NCBI GenBank assembly: GCA_900553755.1
Contig: USEX01000005.1
Location: 1 to 62,383, forward strand
Reading direction: 5' to 3'
Origin: an uncultured Clostridium sp.
GTDB taxonomy: Bacteria > Bacillota > Clostridia > TANB77 > CAG-508
DNA: 62,383 bases
Made by a program: the position numbers and the translations under genes. The notes beneath the pieces were generated by a model. That model was not told the DNA's origin and made no database searches. It saw nothing but the letters and a program-made list of their open reading frames with translations. Below, one piece after another: positions 44,369 through 53,941 of the stretch (positions within the stretch are counted from its first letter, which is position 1; each line of letters starts with the position of its first letter).

Positions 44369-45758
44369 TTTTTTCTTTTCCTCTTAAAATTATTATTTTG
44401 GTCACATAACTCTTTATTTCTTTTATTGTTTCAGGCATAAAAGTGCATAAAGATACAACACTTAATGTTAAATAAACTATACATCCTAAAATTGCATTGA
44501 AATATTTTCCGCATATTAATAGCAATATTATTGTTATTGCTATACAAATATATTCTTTTGTCCTAAATTTATATTTTTTTAAATCTATTTCCCCAATTGC
44601 AAACCATATTATATTTGTTATCAATGTTGCAATTGCGATCATTTCCATATTTTTATCAATTTGATATAATATAATATTTAAAACTACCGATAATGCTATA
44701 ACAATTACCATTATCGCAAAATATCTATTTTGCTTTTTTTCAGATTTATACAAATTTAAATGTATACATCTTATTATTATATTTACAAACTGCGCTGCAA
44801 AAAGTATAAACAGTACTGTTTCAGCCTCTAAATATTTAGTTATCCATACATCAATGACAAATTTTGCTGGAAATATTACTGCTACTATGATAGTAGCAAA
44901 AACTAATACTAATCTCTTTATTTTTAATACACTTTTCACTTCGTTATTACAACATAAATAGTTATACATTACTGTACTAATTGGAGAAATAAACACATCC
45001 ATTAAGTTTTCTATACTAACAGCAAAAGAGTAATACGCAAATTTTATATTTCCCAACAACTTCTGTACAAATTGTCTGTCAATGCTAGTAAACATCACAT
45101 TGCAGAAGTTTCCAAGCATTAAAAAGAATCCCTGTTTTACATTCTCAACCAAATATATTTTTTTACACTTGCAATTTTCTATTTTTTTGAATACTTTATT
45201 ATTTTCATACTCCACAATAAGCCAATATAGAAAATAAGCTATTACATATGTTCCAATGTAAAACTTTGGATTATCTGTCTTAATGATAAATAAAAGTATT
45301 ATATTTATTATAAATACTAAAAATGTATTAATGTTTGTATATCTTGAATATTCTTTAAATTTTCCAATAGCCTGATACAAATTTTTTACATATCCAGCAA
45401 CATTAACTGGGAAAACAGTTAACATACAGAAGAGTAATATGCTATTTTTAACTATTATGGATATTACTATCCCAATTATCGATATGATAATCTGAAAAAC
45501 TTTGTATGTATTAAATTCTTCTCGTATAACCTTTGCATCAAGTTCTTCAATATTTTTGCCCCCATATTTTAAATACATTCCATCAGCAAATCCTAAACTT
45601 ACAAACCCTATATATGAAACATACAATTGAAATAGTTTTATATCTGCATATGTTTCTATTGAAAGCATTTTTGGTAATACGAAACCAGAAAACAAACTTA
45701 TTAGCAGGTTAATGAGGTTAGCTATAAAAACATATAATAACCCTTTTTTTAATTTCAT
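44355..45758 (-). CDS. Wzx-type polysaccharide flippase
   Basis: The 467 residues form about 12-14 membrane helices of the MATE/MOP superfamily. It should flip lipid-linked repeat units across the membrane. The first helices, with LLYVFIANLINLLISLFSGF and VLPKMLSIETYADIKLF, fit the polysaccharide-transporter group. An ATGA overlap with the preceding acetyltransferase gene indicates coupled translation. Confidence 0.88.
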   Translation of the reverse strand: MKLKKGLLYVFIANLINLLISLFSGFVLPKMLSIETYADIKLFQLYVSYIGFVSLGFADGMYLKYGGKNIEELDAKVIREEFNTYKVFQIIISIIGIVISIIVKNSILLFCMLTVFPVNVAGYVKNLYQAIGKFKEYSRYTNINTFLVFIINIILLFIIKTDNPKFYIGTYVIAYFLYWLIVEYENNKVFKKIENCKCKKIYLVENVKQGFFLMLGNFCNVMFTSIDRQFVQKLLGNIKFAYYSFAVSIENLMDVFISPISTVMYNYLCCNNEVKSVLKIKRLVLVFATIIVAVIFPAKFVIDVWITKYLEAETVLFILFAAQFVNIIIRCIHLNLYKSEKKQNRYFAIMVIVIALSVVLNIILYQIDKNMEMIAIATLITNIIWFAIGEIDLKKYKFRTKEYICIAITIILLLICGKYFNAILGCIVYLTLSVVSLCTFMPETIKEIKSYVTKIIILRGKEKNEKM

Positions 45759-46357
45759 ATTCCTAAGCTCCTTATTACTTCATCTACATTTTCTTTTTCT
45801 ATATGAGTATATAATTCATTAACATTCTGCTCTATGCTTTCTTTACTTAATTTTGAGTAATCAATCTTTAGTAATTTTTCTATTATTTCTTTATTAAATC
45901 TATATTTGATCACTTGGTTTCCAACATATATTGCATAGGGTGGAACATCTTTAGCTACAATACTATTAGCACCTATAACTGCACCTTGTCCAATTGTAAC
46001 TCCAGACAAAATAGTACAATTAAAACCAATCCACACATCATCTTTTACTATTATATTTCCTTTTGACGAATTCTCACTTTTATTCAAATATCGTGCCTTA
46101 AACGGATAAGTTGACACTCTTCTATAATCATGCTCCCCTCCTAACAAAAAATATGTATGTTGTGCAATTGAACAATAATTTCCAATTTTCAAATTACCAT
46201 CGTTTTCACTAAATCCAATTACATTGAGATCCCCATATGTTCCTTTTCCAATTTCTATTTTTCTGGTGTTAGTAAGTGATTTAAGTTTCATTAGACTACC
46301 TGGGTTATTATTTTTTAGCATAATTCTTTGTCTTATTAGTTTTATTTTTTCTAACAT
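45755..46357 (-). CDS. CatB-type hexapeptide O-acetyltransferase
   Basis: This left-handed beta-helix acetyltransferase uses acetyl-CoA. Hexapeptide repeats include IGNYCSIAQHTYFLLGGEHD and VWIGFNCTILSGVTIGQGA, and VPPYAIYVGNQVIKYRF is the typical end. The catalytic His is in GEHDY. At 200 residues it is complete. It may decorate a sugar precursor in the cytoplasm. Confidence 0.9.
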   Translation of the reverse strand: MLEKIKLIRQRIMLKNNNPGSLMKLKSLTNTRKIEIGKGTYGDLNVIGFSENDGNLKIGNYCSIAQHTYFLLGGEHDYRRVSTYPFKARYLNKSENSSKGNIIVKDDVWIGFNCTILSGVTIGQGAVIGANSIVAKDVPPYAIYVGNQVIKYRFNKEIIEKLLKIDYSKLSKESIEQNVNELYTHIEKENVDEVIRSLGI

Positions 46358-46368
46358 TCTTTATCTCC

Positions 46369-47229
46369 TCATCTCATAAAAAATCTATTAAGCCAATTTT
46401 TAAAATCATAATATTGTACTACTTTTTCTTCTATTTTACTGTATTGACGCTCTATAAATGAATTTATATTTTGGTTATCGTCCTCCCCAAGAATAAAAAT
46501 ATTATCCTTATTGTAAAAATCATATTTTCTCACACTTTTATTATTAGTGATTAATTTTTTATTAAAACATATGCTTTCTAAACTTCTTAATGTTAGTCCA
46601 TTCACACCATCATTTACTATTTCTAGTATGCACCTACTCTTTGAAACATATTCCAGGTATTTTTCGTATGGTATTTCCTTTTTATCTATTATTATTATTT
46701 TAAAACTAATTCCATTTTCTTTGAACAATTCTACACATTGTTCTATTTTTTCTCTTCTACCTTTATCAGCACCTAAAAAACACACATCATACTCTATCTG
46801 GCTAGAATCCAGACTTATATTCATGTTATAGAACTGTGAGTTGTTTCTGATTTGGTATTTTTCACAATCATCCATATCATATGACCATATTTCATCTATA
46901 TTGTGATCACTCATATATTTCTCATTATATTGTGTTATCTTATTCCAGTACCATAATATTATTTTACATTTTGGATTTTTTTTCTTTATGTAATTAGTTA
47001 CAATACTAGCATATCCGTTATCAAATACAATTACAGTACTATAATTCGTTATTTTATTCTTCCATTCTCCAAAAAAGAATTTACTTAGCATATTGATTTT
47101 CATTTTTCTTATAAGCCTTAAGAAAATGTTGTAATACTGGCAGTTATAATACTTATAAGTATCACATTGTTCTACATCATATGTAAATAAGTCTTTTCCA
47201 TCCATTCTTAAAATTAATGTCTTATCCAT
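46369..47229 (-). CDS. Putative glycosyltransferase (CgeB/GT-B-like)
   Basis: The 286 residues have no membrane segments. YDVCFLGADKGRREKIEQC in the middle and GLTLRSLESICFNKKLITNN near the end resemble the nucleotide-sugar-binding half of small GT-B enzymes related to CgeB. The donor and linkage cannot be predicted. The gene overlaps capA by eight bases. Confidence 0.65.
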   Translation of the reverse strand: MDKTLILRMDGKDLFTYDVEQCDTYKYYNCQYYNIFLRLIRKMKINMLSKFFFGEWKNKITNYSTVIVFDNGYASIVTNYIKKKNPKCKIILWYWNKITQYNEKYMSDHNIDEIWSYDMDDCEKYQIRNNSQFYNMNISLDSSQIEYDVCFLGADKGRREKIEQCVELFKENGISFKIIIIDKKEIPYEKYLEYVSKSRCILEIVNDGVNGLTLRSLESICFNKKLITNNKSVRKYDFYNKDNIFILGEDDNQNINSFIERQYSKIEEKVVQYYDFKNWLNRFFMR

Positions 47230-48352
47230 TTTTTAATTCATCAATCCTCTGCTTTAATCCATTCAAAAATAATTCTCGATGTGCTTCACATTTAACTATA
47301 TTATACAAACTTAAACAATCTTGAATTTTATATTTTTTTATAAAATATTTCCTTTTTAATACTACATTTAAAACTCTACTCAAAAAGTTTTTTCCATTAC
47401 ATATATGCAAATATGAATTTAAATTTTTTCTTGAAAATTCATTATATTTTTCAAATATTTTATTCTGGTCCTTAATTTCTTCTGATCTTTCAAAAAAGTC
47501 ACTTAATACTCTTTTTCTTTCGGATACCTTAATCAGACTATTGCATTTTTCCATTGGTATATATTCGCATTCTACGCTTTGTTTTTCAATATTAAGGATA
47601 ATCAAAAGTGATGTATTCCAAAATTCATTATCGTCATCGTCAAATATAAAGTTTCCCTGTCCATATACAATCGTTTTGTTTTTATAAACTTCATAACAGC
47701 CTATACAATGACTGTGTTGTGTTACAACAAAATCTGCTCCAAATTCTATAAAAGCTCTACATATTCTTTGTAAATCTGGTGATGGGTATCTGTAACATTC
47801 TTTACCAGCATGGTAAATCACTATCACACAATCGCATTCTTTTTTCATTCTTAATATTTCTAAGTAAGCTTTAGATTCAAATAATACATTCGCACCTTTC
47901 TCATTTATAGTTGCTCCTGAGAATTCATTCTCACAAGTATTATAAATTCCAACACGTATATTGTCTTTTTCAAAAATAAAACCATGCATATCTTCATTTA
48001 CATTGTTTATTATTCCAGTAAACTCTATATTGGCTTTGCTTAATACTCTTTGTGTATTTTCTAGCCCCTGAACTCCATAGTCCAGTATGTGGTTATTTGC
48101 CATGCATACTAGAGATGGATTTAATTCCTTAATTCCATTTATTGTTTTTGATTTAGCAATTAAGTTTGGTCCATTTTTACGTATTTTTTTGTAATTTTCC
48201 CCTAACGGAGTTTCTAAGTTGAATATTCTGTAATCAGCATTTGACCAAATCTCGTTAAATTTTTTATCTATATTCTTTTTTATGTTTCCTTCACAAAATA
48301 TTTTTTCATTTTTTTGCGTTGGTACAAGATCTCCAGCAATACAAATTTTCAC
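47222..48352 (-). CDS. CapA-family protein (metallophosphatase-like)
   Basis: CapA proteins are named from poly-gamma-glutamate capsule synthesis and have a calcineurin-like fold. CIAGDLVP begins the domain; FNLETPL, MANNHILDYGVQGL, HSHCIGCYEVYKN and YGQGNFIFD are family motifs. I prefer the GTG at 48352, preceded by AAAGGA at nine bases; an ATG four codons earlier is possible. About 376 residues. No partner ligase genes are present, so it probably serves the polysaccharide in another way. An insertion-element remnant lies directly upstream. Confidence 0.82.
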   Translation of the reverse strand: MKICIAGDLVPTQKNEKIFCEGNIKKNIDKKFNEIWSNADYRIFNLETPLGENYKKIRKNGPNLIAKSKTINGIKELNPSLVCMANNHILDYGVQGLENTQRVLSKANIEFTGIINNVNEDMHGFIFEKDNIRVGIYNTCENEFSGATINEKGANVLFESKAYLEILRMKKECDCVIVIYHAGKECYRYPSPDLQRICRAFIEFGADFVVTQHSHCIGCYEVYKNKTIVYGQGNFIFDDDDNEFWNTSLLIILNIEKQSVECEYIPMEKCNSLIKVSERKRVLSDFFERSEEIKDQNKIFEKYNEFSRKNLNSYLHICNGKNFLSRVLNVVLKRKYFIKKYKIQDCLSLYNIVKCEAHRELFLNGLKQRIDELKNG

Positions 48353-48429
48353 AATTACTACCATTCCTTTCTTTGCCTCCGCTAACACTACATCTTCGAA
48401 AGGCACAAAATTTAATTAAAATTCCTCCA

Positions 48430-48458
48430 TTGATTTTGTTACCATAATTTGGTATAAT
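48430..48458 (+). promoter_or_regulatory. Promoter at the left end of the IS110 remnant
   Basis: TTGATT (48430-48435) and TATAAT (48453-48458) have a 17-base spacer, and TGG makes an extended -10. It reads towards the transposase and would transcribe the non-coding left end. Confidence 0.65.
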
Positions 48459-48464
48459 ATCTTT

Positions 48465-48600
48465 AGATGTATAGATAGACTGAAGAGCACGGCGGAGGGA
48501 GTGGCGAAAAATTACCACGTAATTTTATCCTGCATAATTATATGTGACGTGTACCTTTTAAGCACAAACAAATGTCTATACGTCTATTTTTTTATTTAAC
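48465..48600 (+). ncRNA. Candidate bridge RNA region of the IS110 element
   Basis: IS110 elements encode a structured bridge RNA in the non-coding end next to the transposase. Here about 135 bases lie between a strong promoter and the transposase. They can form GTGG/CCAC (48505-48522) around the loop CGAAAAATTA, and further weak hairpins. The assignment rests mainly on position and promoter. Confidence 0.4.
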
Positions 48601-48615
48601 ACAGGAGGTAACCAT

Positions 48616-49418
48616 ATGCTAAATATTTATTATTATAATTGCTGTGGTATCGATGTTCACAAAAAAATGTTAGTTGCTACTATTTCAAAAACTGATGAAC
48701 ACAAAGTAACCACTTATCAAACCAAACAATTTTCTACTCTAACTAAAGATATTAAGCATCTTAAGCAATGGCTTGCTGACAATGACTGCAAAGATGTGTG
48801 TATGGGATCTACTGGCAAATATTGGATTCCTATTTTTAATATCTTAGAAGATACTTGCCACGTTGTTATCACTCATTCAAAATATGTTAGAGCTATTCCT
48901 GGTAAAAAAACTGACAAAAAAGATTCTATTTGAATTACTGATATTTTTAAACATGGGCTTGTAAATTCTAGCTTTATGCCACCTCTTGAAATCAGGCAAC
49001 TTCGTGACTTAATGCGTCATCGTTTTAAATTGCTTAATTGTCGTACATGTGAGAAAAACCGTTTTCAAAATTCTCTCACAATGTCTAATATTATGATTTC
49101 TAATGTTGTTGCCGATACTTTTAGTAAAACTTTCCAATCCGTTTTAAAAAAGATGCTTTCTAGAAATGATAATCTAACTTTGGAAGAGATTTCTCCACTA
49201 CTTAGTAAGAATCTTAAAGCAACTCCTCAAGAAATTTTAGAATCTGTTCAAGGCAATTTAACTAAAAAACAAAACTCTAAAATGGAAATTTGTCTTGACC
49301 ATTAACATTGAATTGTACAAGCAATATACTGAATCTAATTTTAAAAGCAAAAACACTAAATTAAATGTCAATAATGCCATTAAGTTTTTAGAACAACAAG
49401 GCTATAAAGTTAGCTAAT
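48616..49418 (+). pseudogene. IS110-family transposase, inactivated
   Basis: The DEDD-type N-terminal domain starts with CCGIDVHKKMLVATISK, the typical catalytic Asp region, and goes on to VRAIPGKKTDKKDSI. Here a TGA replaces the Trp codon expected in relatives. The frame continues as ITDIFKHGLVNSSFMPPLE and so on to KQNSKMEICLDH-stop (49305). Then, in another frame, come ELYKQYTESNFKSK and AIKFLEQQGYKVS-stop at 49418, resembling the transposase C-terminus. The serine-type Tnp20 domain between them is deleted. AGGAGG lies before the ATG. It cannot produce an active enzyme. Confidence 0.88.
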
Positions 49419-49544
49419 ACTGTATTAATTTAAATTGCTTGGTTACCTTTAATTTTATATCATATCAAACGAGCGTTTGTTTGCATACATTTATGCTTAT
49501 TTTTCATGGACTTTTTCCTATATTATTTTTCAAACTTTCTCCTA

Positions 49545-50459
49545 TTAATTGTTATGTATTTTTTCTTTAAAACTAAATTTTGGATTTTGATAAACATTGT
49601 AACCGAGATTTCCCACATCGTCAAAATTAAAGTTATCCTTCCATATTACATATGGCAATGACAGTTGGTCTCTATATGATTCGGAACTCAAAAATTCATG
49701 CCACCAATCTTCTAAAATTTTCTTACCATTTTTGGACTTCAAATTGCTTACAATTACACAGCATTCATATAATCCAAATTTTGGTAGAAAGCCCTCTTTT
49801 TCATATTTTTTCATCTGTGCTTTTATCTTTTCTGGGTTTCCTTTGTGTATAATGCAACATTCTTTTGCTTCGTCAAATACTGAATTTCTTGTTCTATGTC
49901 TGTGTAACGCCAAACCAGTCAAACTATCTGCAGCAAATGTAATTTTTTTCATATCTCCTATTATTTCTATATTTCCATCTACATAAATAGCGTAATCATA
50001 TTCATTTTCAAATAATTCATATGGGTGAAATTTAATATACCTGTTTTGTAGTATTTTGTCACCTATGTTTTCAACATTCTTCGGTAGTTGACGAACTTGC
50101 CAAATGTCTGACTCTACATTTGGCTCGTCAGTAAAAAAAATATAATCCACATTTTTTTGTTTTATAAAGGGTTCAATAATATTATCATATTTTCCTGTAA
50201 CACAGGTGTATACAACTACTTTCTTATTTTCATCTTGTTTATTGATATCTATAAAAGAATTTTCCTTTTCCGGAAAAGACCATTTTCTTCTTTTTATTTT
50301 ATTAACTTCTTTCTTTATGATTTTTTTGAACTGCATTTTTCTTATCATGTCCTTTATAATAATAAAGTTTCTACCAGTTCTAAATTCTTTTGATTTTTTT
50401 AAGTCAATAATTCTTTTATTTAACTGTTCTATTTTTTCTATATATTCTTCTTCTTGCAT
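49545..50459 (-). CDS. Glycosyltransferase domain protein (DUF616/TOD1-like)
   Basis: The 304 residues begin with a basic region. VVVYTCVTGKYDNI and YIFFTDEP, then YAIYVDGNIEI (in place of a DxD motif) and DQLSLPYVIW, match the DUF616-type group of GT-A-like enzymes in polysaccharide clusters. The donor is unknown. The gene starts one base after the EpsG-like gene ends. The IS110 remnant lies immediately downstream. Confidence 0.78.
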   Translation of the reverse strand: MQEEEYIEKIEQLNKRIIDLKKSKEFRTGRNFIIIKDMIRKMQFKKIIKKEVNKIKRRKWSFPEKENSFIDINKQDENKKVVVYTCVTGKYDNIIEPFIKQKNVDYIFFTDEPNVESDIWQVRQLPKNVENIGDKILQNRYIKFHPYELFENEYDYAIYVDGNIEIIGDMKKITFAADSLTGLALHRHRTRNSVFDEAKECCIIHKGNPEKIKAQMKKYEKEGFLPKFGLYECCVIVSNLKSKNGKKILEDWWHEFLSSESYRDQLSLPYVIWKDNFNFDDVGNLGYNVYQNPKFSFKEKIHNN

Positions 50460-50460
50460 A

Positions 50461-51573
50461 TTACCTTCCTATGTTAAATAATAAATTTTTTTCAAATACA
50501 GCCTGAATAGTTGCTTCTTGATTATTAATTGAGAATATATCAGTTTGATAATTTATAAATATTACGCTCAATATAAATAATCCGATAATAATATTGTTTT
50601 TATTTTTCAAAAACGATTTCAAATTTTCAACTTTAAAATTCATGCTATTCACCGCCATTATATAATATAAAACTAAAAGTGAACGAGGTAGCCTCATAAA
50701 TTGATTTAAATATATAATAGCTGGTATTAAGCATACGAAGCAATTAAACAATTTTATTGTAAATTTATCTATATTATTCAATTCAACTTTTTCTCTATTT
50801 TTTATAGCCCTAAATATCTGAATTCCAGCAATAAGTAAAACAATAAATATAATTGATTTTATTGTTGATGTTATACCCGGTCTATATTTTTCCCATACGA
50901 AATATGCCTTTACTTTTTCTTCTGGTAATATTAAAGATAAAATTGGAATAAATAATTGACTAACTTCAATTATTACCATTGTAATAGTGATTATCAAACA
51001 AATAATATTTACTTTTTTTTCTTTTAATATTGCAATTACCACAAAAGGTAGGCATACAGCAGCAAAAGTGTGAAATCCTATTGCAATAAGATTCAAAATA
51101 ATATATATACAATAATTTATTATTTTTTCTTTTTTAGTGCCTTCTTTTATCAGAAATTGAACTGCAAAGATAATTACAGCCATGGCCATAAAATTTTTTA
51201 ATTGTATTACATCAAACACAAATGGAAAAATTGCATATAACGATAAAACTATGTTCTTTTCCTTTGCATATTTATTTATTATGTAACCGATTAAGCTTAA
51301 GCCTATTCCTGAATAAATTCCAAGAAATAAATTATATGGGCAGTGTAAAATATAGCACATCTTACAAAATATTTTAAAAAGTAAGTAATTACCCATAGTT
51401 AGATTTTCAGTTCCGTATTGTATATACAAATCTTTATACATTGCAAAATCAGCATTCGTTCCAGAAAAAGTATACAAAATCCATAACCATAAACAAAAAA
51501 ATATAAATAGTTTATTGTTTGTTCTATATTTTAAACTCAATATTATTAGTATAATAGTAATTAAATAGCACAT
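50461..51573 (-). CDS. EpsG-like polysaccharide polymerase
   Basis: The 370 residues form about ten membrane helices. FSGTNADFAMYKDLYIQYG near the N-terminus and IGFHTFAAVCLPFV are typical of EpsG proteins, which act as Wzy-type polymerases of repeat units. Its start overlaps the previous glycosyltransferase gene by 13 bases. It would work with the Wzx flippase of the same operon. Confidence 0.85.
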   Translation of the reverse strand: MCYLITIILIILSLKYRTNNKLFIFFCLWLWILYTFSGTNADFAMYKDLYIQYGTENLTMGNYLLFKIFCKMCYILHCPYNLFLGIYSGIGLSLIGYIINKYAKEKNIVLSLYAIFPFVFDVIQLKNFMAMAVIIFAVQFLIKEGTKKEKIINYCIYIILNLIAIGFHTFAAVCLPFVVIAILKEKKVNIICLIITITMVIIEVSQLFIPILSLILPEEKVKAYFVWEKYRPGITSTIKSIIFIVLLIAGIQIFRAIKNREKVELNNIDKFTIKLFNCFVCLIPAIIYLNQFMRLPRSLLVLYYIMAVNSMNFKVENLKSFLKNKNNIIIGLFILSVIFINYQTDIFSINNQEATIQAVFEKNLLFNIGR

Positions 51574-52302
51574 TCGCTTTTCTTTATTTCTCTCTTTCTT
51601 TTACAATATTCCTCTAAAAAATTCACCCTATTTTTTATCATTCTTTTCATCTTATAATGTTTCATCTCAGATGCATTATCATTATGTCTTCTATACTTTA
51701 TTAGCTCATCCTCAATAAAACAATTTTTTCCATACTTTTCACTTATTATCCCAATCCATTGATCATGCATTTCTATGTTATTTGGAATTGGTAATATATA
51801 TTTTTTTAAAGAGCTGTCAAACGCAATACAACACCCAATATATGAATTTTTTATTATATTCTTCATTATTCCTTTTCCAGAGTTTCTCCACTTAAAGGTA
51901 GAATCTGGATATATTGGTTTTAAATTTTCATCAACTATCTCTGCATTATGTACAATAAGTGTAGAATTTGTTTTTTCAAATTTATCTAAAACATTTTTCA
52001 CTTTATTTTCATTCCAAATATCATCTTGATCAGATAAAAAAATATATTTTCCGTTTACAATTTTTTATAGCGTTTTCAAAATTTTTTATTATCCCACATT
52101 TCGGGCCATTTATAAGTTTAATTCTATTATCATTTTTCATATAATTGTTAATTATTTTTATTGTTTCATCTTTAGAATCATCATCAGATATTATTATTTC
52201 GTCTTCCTTTCCAATGCTTGCTAAAATTGATTCTATTTGTTCTTTTATATATTTTTCTCCATTATATGTTGCCATAGCAACTGAAACTTTGGGTCTCATC
52301 AC
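51561..52302 (-). pseudogene. Family 2 glycosyltransferase with a +1 frameshift
   Basis: The N-terminal part (52302 to about 52055) has VSVAMATYNGEKYIKEQIES and ISDDDSKDET, typical of GT2 enzymes. It runs off as KNCKRKIYFFI-stop. In the next frame, after removing one base of the AAA (TTT on the plus strand, 52054-52056), the sequence is NGKYIFLSDQDDIWNENKV, which restores the conserved SDQDD motif. It continues to 51561 with MHDQWIGI and YRRHNDN. So one extra base splits the gene. The remainder of about 146 codons looks undamaged. It is real or an assembly error. Confidence 0.85.
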
Positions 52303-53159
52303 ATTTTACCTACTTTCATTCCTATAAATCTTGCCATCATGTTTGGTATAAAATTGAATAAAACCTTCCAATTCTTTTCTTGCCAAGCTCTCTTTAATAC
52401 ATAGACAGCAAGTTTTCCACCAGATTTATTTACTTTATATTTATTTAAATACTCATTCTGTTTAAAAAACTTTCCTGTATCATAGTATCTTTTGTATTGT
52501 TGCTTTAGAGTAAATTTGTGCGAATGTACAACTTCTGAATCAGCACAATATTTTATTTTGTATCCGTTTGTAATTAGCTTGTATGCTATGTACATATCTT
52601 CATTGGTTGGAAAGTCTTTTCCATCATACCCATTTAATTTCTTAAAAATATCTGTTTTTATTGCAGATGCTGCATCAGAAAAGAAAAATGTATTTAATCC
52701 AAGCTTTTCTATGTCATTTTTTGTTTTTATAGCAGATCTAGGAGGATAATTACATTCCCTAGTATATCTTTCTATAGTACTGTTTTCACATAATTGTCTA
52801 CTGTAACACGCTTCAACATCGCCGTTAGCAATAGGTGTAGTCAGTTTTTCTATCCAGTCTGCCTTTTCTATTTTTACATCTTGTGTTATAAAAACTAGTA
52901 TGTCCGCTGTTGAATTTTTTGCTACTTTTTCTCTTGATAAACTATGTGAAAATTCTTGTTTTTTTATTACGTTATATTTTATTTTATTATCTTCTTTTTG
53001 CAATTTTTCAACTATTGATAATGTTTCATCTCGACTTTCTGTAATAATATAGTTTATATTTTTTATATTATTGTAGAAGCTTTGGTTTTTTATTTGGTTA
53101 TATTGATTTTCTATATATTTTTTAGCATTATATAATGGGCAAATTATGTCGATGGTCAT
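52299..53159 (-). CDS. Family 2 glycosyltransferase (rhamnosyltransferase-like)
   Basis: This GT-A enzyme has 286 residues. IICPLYNAKKYIENQYNQ opens the fold, FITQDVKI is the DxD-like site, and FFFSDAASAIKTDIF and FPTNEDMYIAYKL follow. The overall pattern resembles enzymes that add rhamnose, in agreement with the dTDP-rhamnose genes, but the donor is inferred. Its stop overlaps the next ATG (ATGA). Confidence 0.85.
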   Translation of the reverse strand: MTIDIICPLYNAKKYIENQYNQIKNQSFYNNIKNINYIITESRDETLSIVEKLQKEDNKIKYNVIKKQEFSHSLSREKVAKNSTADILVFITQDVKIEKADWIEKLTTPIANGDVEACYSRQLCENSTIERYTRECNYPPRSAIKTKNDIEKLGLNTFFFSDAASAIKTDIFKKLNGYDGKDFPTNEDMYIAYKLITNGYKIKYCADSEVVHSHKFTLKQQYKRYYDTGKFFKQNEYLNKYKVNKSGGKLAVYVLKRAWQEKNWKVLFNFIPNMMARFIGMKVGKM

Positions 53160-53160
53160 T

Positions 53161-53904
53161 TTAAACTGCTCCCTCTTTCTTAAATACTGCTATAAATGTT
53201 TTAAAGAATATTTTTATATCTAGCCACAATGAGCAGTTATCTACATAGTAAAGCTCCATTTCCATTCTTTCTTCATAAGTTGTGTTGCTTCTTCCGTTTA
53301 CCTGCCAATAACCTGTAAGACCTGGCTTTACGCTTAAAAACTTTTCCTTATTTTCCCCATATTCTTCAACTTCTTTTTCTACAACCGGTCTTGGACCAAC
53401 AAAACTCATATCTCCCTTTAAAATGTTTATCATTTGTGGAAGTTCGTCCAAGCTTGTTTTTCTTAAAAAGTTTCCTATTTTTGTTATTCTTGGATCATTT
53501 TGTAATTTATGAGTTTTTTGAAATTCTTTTCTTATCTCTTCACTTTCTTCTAAATATTTTTTTAACTTTTCATCTGCACCTATGCACATTGATCTGAATT
53601 TATATAATCTAAATACTTTACCATTTTTGCCGTATCTTAATTGTTCGTAAAATAATGGACCTTTATCTTCTTTTGATATTTTCCTAGCTAAACACACAGC
53701 AATCGTAGTAGGTATTAAAAATATAATGCCTACTATTGCTCCTATTATATCTATCATTCTTTTAATTGCTCTATATAATATTTTCTTATTTGTTTTTTCT
53801 TTATTGATAATTCTAATATTGTTTACTGGCTTTTCATTTATTATTGCTTCATTTACTATGATATCATCAAATTCTTCTTTCACCGCTAAGTTTCCCTTGC
53901 TCAT
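53161..53904 (-). CDS. Initiating sugar-phosphate transferase (bacterial sugar transferase)
   Basis: It moves a sugar-1-phosphate to undecaprenyl phosphate and starts each repeat unit. It has the short form with one membrane helix (about 50-70) and then FRLYKFRSMC, LRKTSLDELPQMINILKGDM, SFVGPRPV and PGLTGYWQVNGRS, all typical. It has 247 residues and no extra N-terminal membrane domain. The first glycan-building gene after the LCP gene. Confidence 0.93.
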   Translation of the reverse strand: MSKGNLAVKEEFDDIIVNEAIINEKPVNNIRIINKEKTNKKILYRAIKRMIDIIGAIVGIIFLIPTTIAVCLARKISKEDKGPLFYEQLRYGKNGKVFRLYKFRSMCIGADEKLKKYLEESEEIRKEFQKTHKLQNDPRITKIGNFLRKTSLDELPQMINILKGDMSFVGPRPVVEKEVEEYGENKEKFLSVKPGLTGYWQVNGRSNTTYEERMEMELYYVDNCSLWLDIKIFFKTFIAVFKKEGAV

Positions 53905-53941
53905 GGTAAAACATTCCCTTCTCTCTATCGTTTCTTCAATT

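Larger units (their letters stand above)
48460..49544 (+). mobile_element. Decayed IS110-family insertion element
   Basis: The element comprises a left non-coding segment, a broken transposase gene (48616-49418) and a right flank containing the inverted repeat CAAACG/CGTTTG at 49468-49481. It lies in opposite orientation inside the polysaccharide operon, between the DUF616-type gene and capA. Its exact ends cannot be seen, because IS110 elements have no clear terminal repeats; the boundaries given are approximate. Confidence 0.7.

Noticed and set aside
48306..48518. Minus-strand frame of 70 codons upstream of capA
   Set aside because: It overlaps the capA start and the left end of the IS110 element out of frame and resembles no protein. 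It is accidental.
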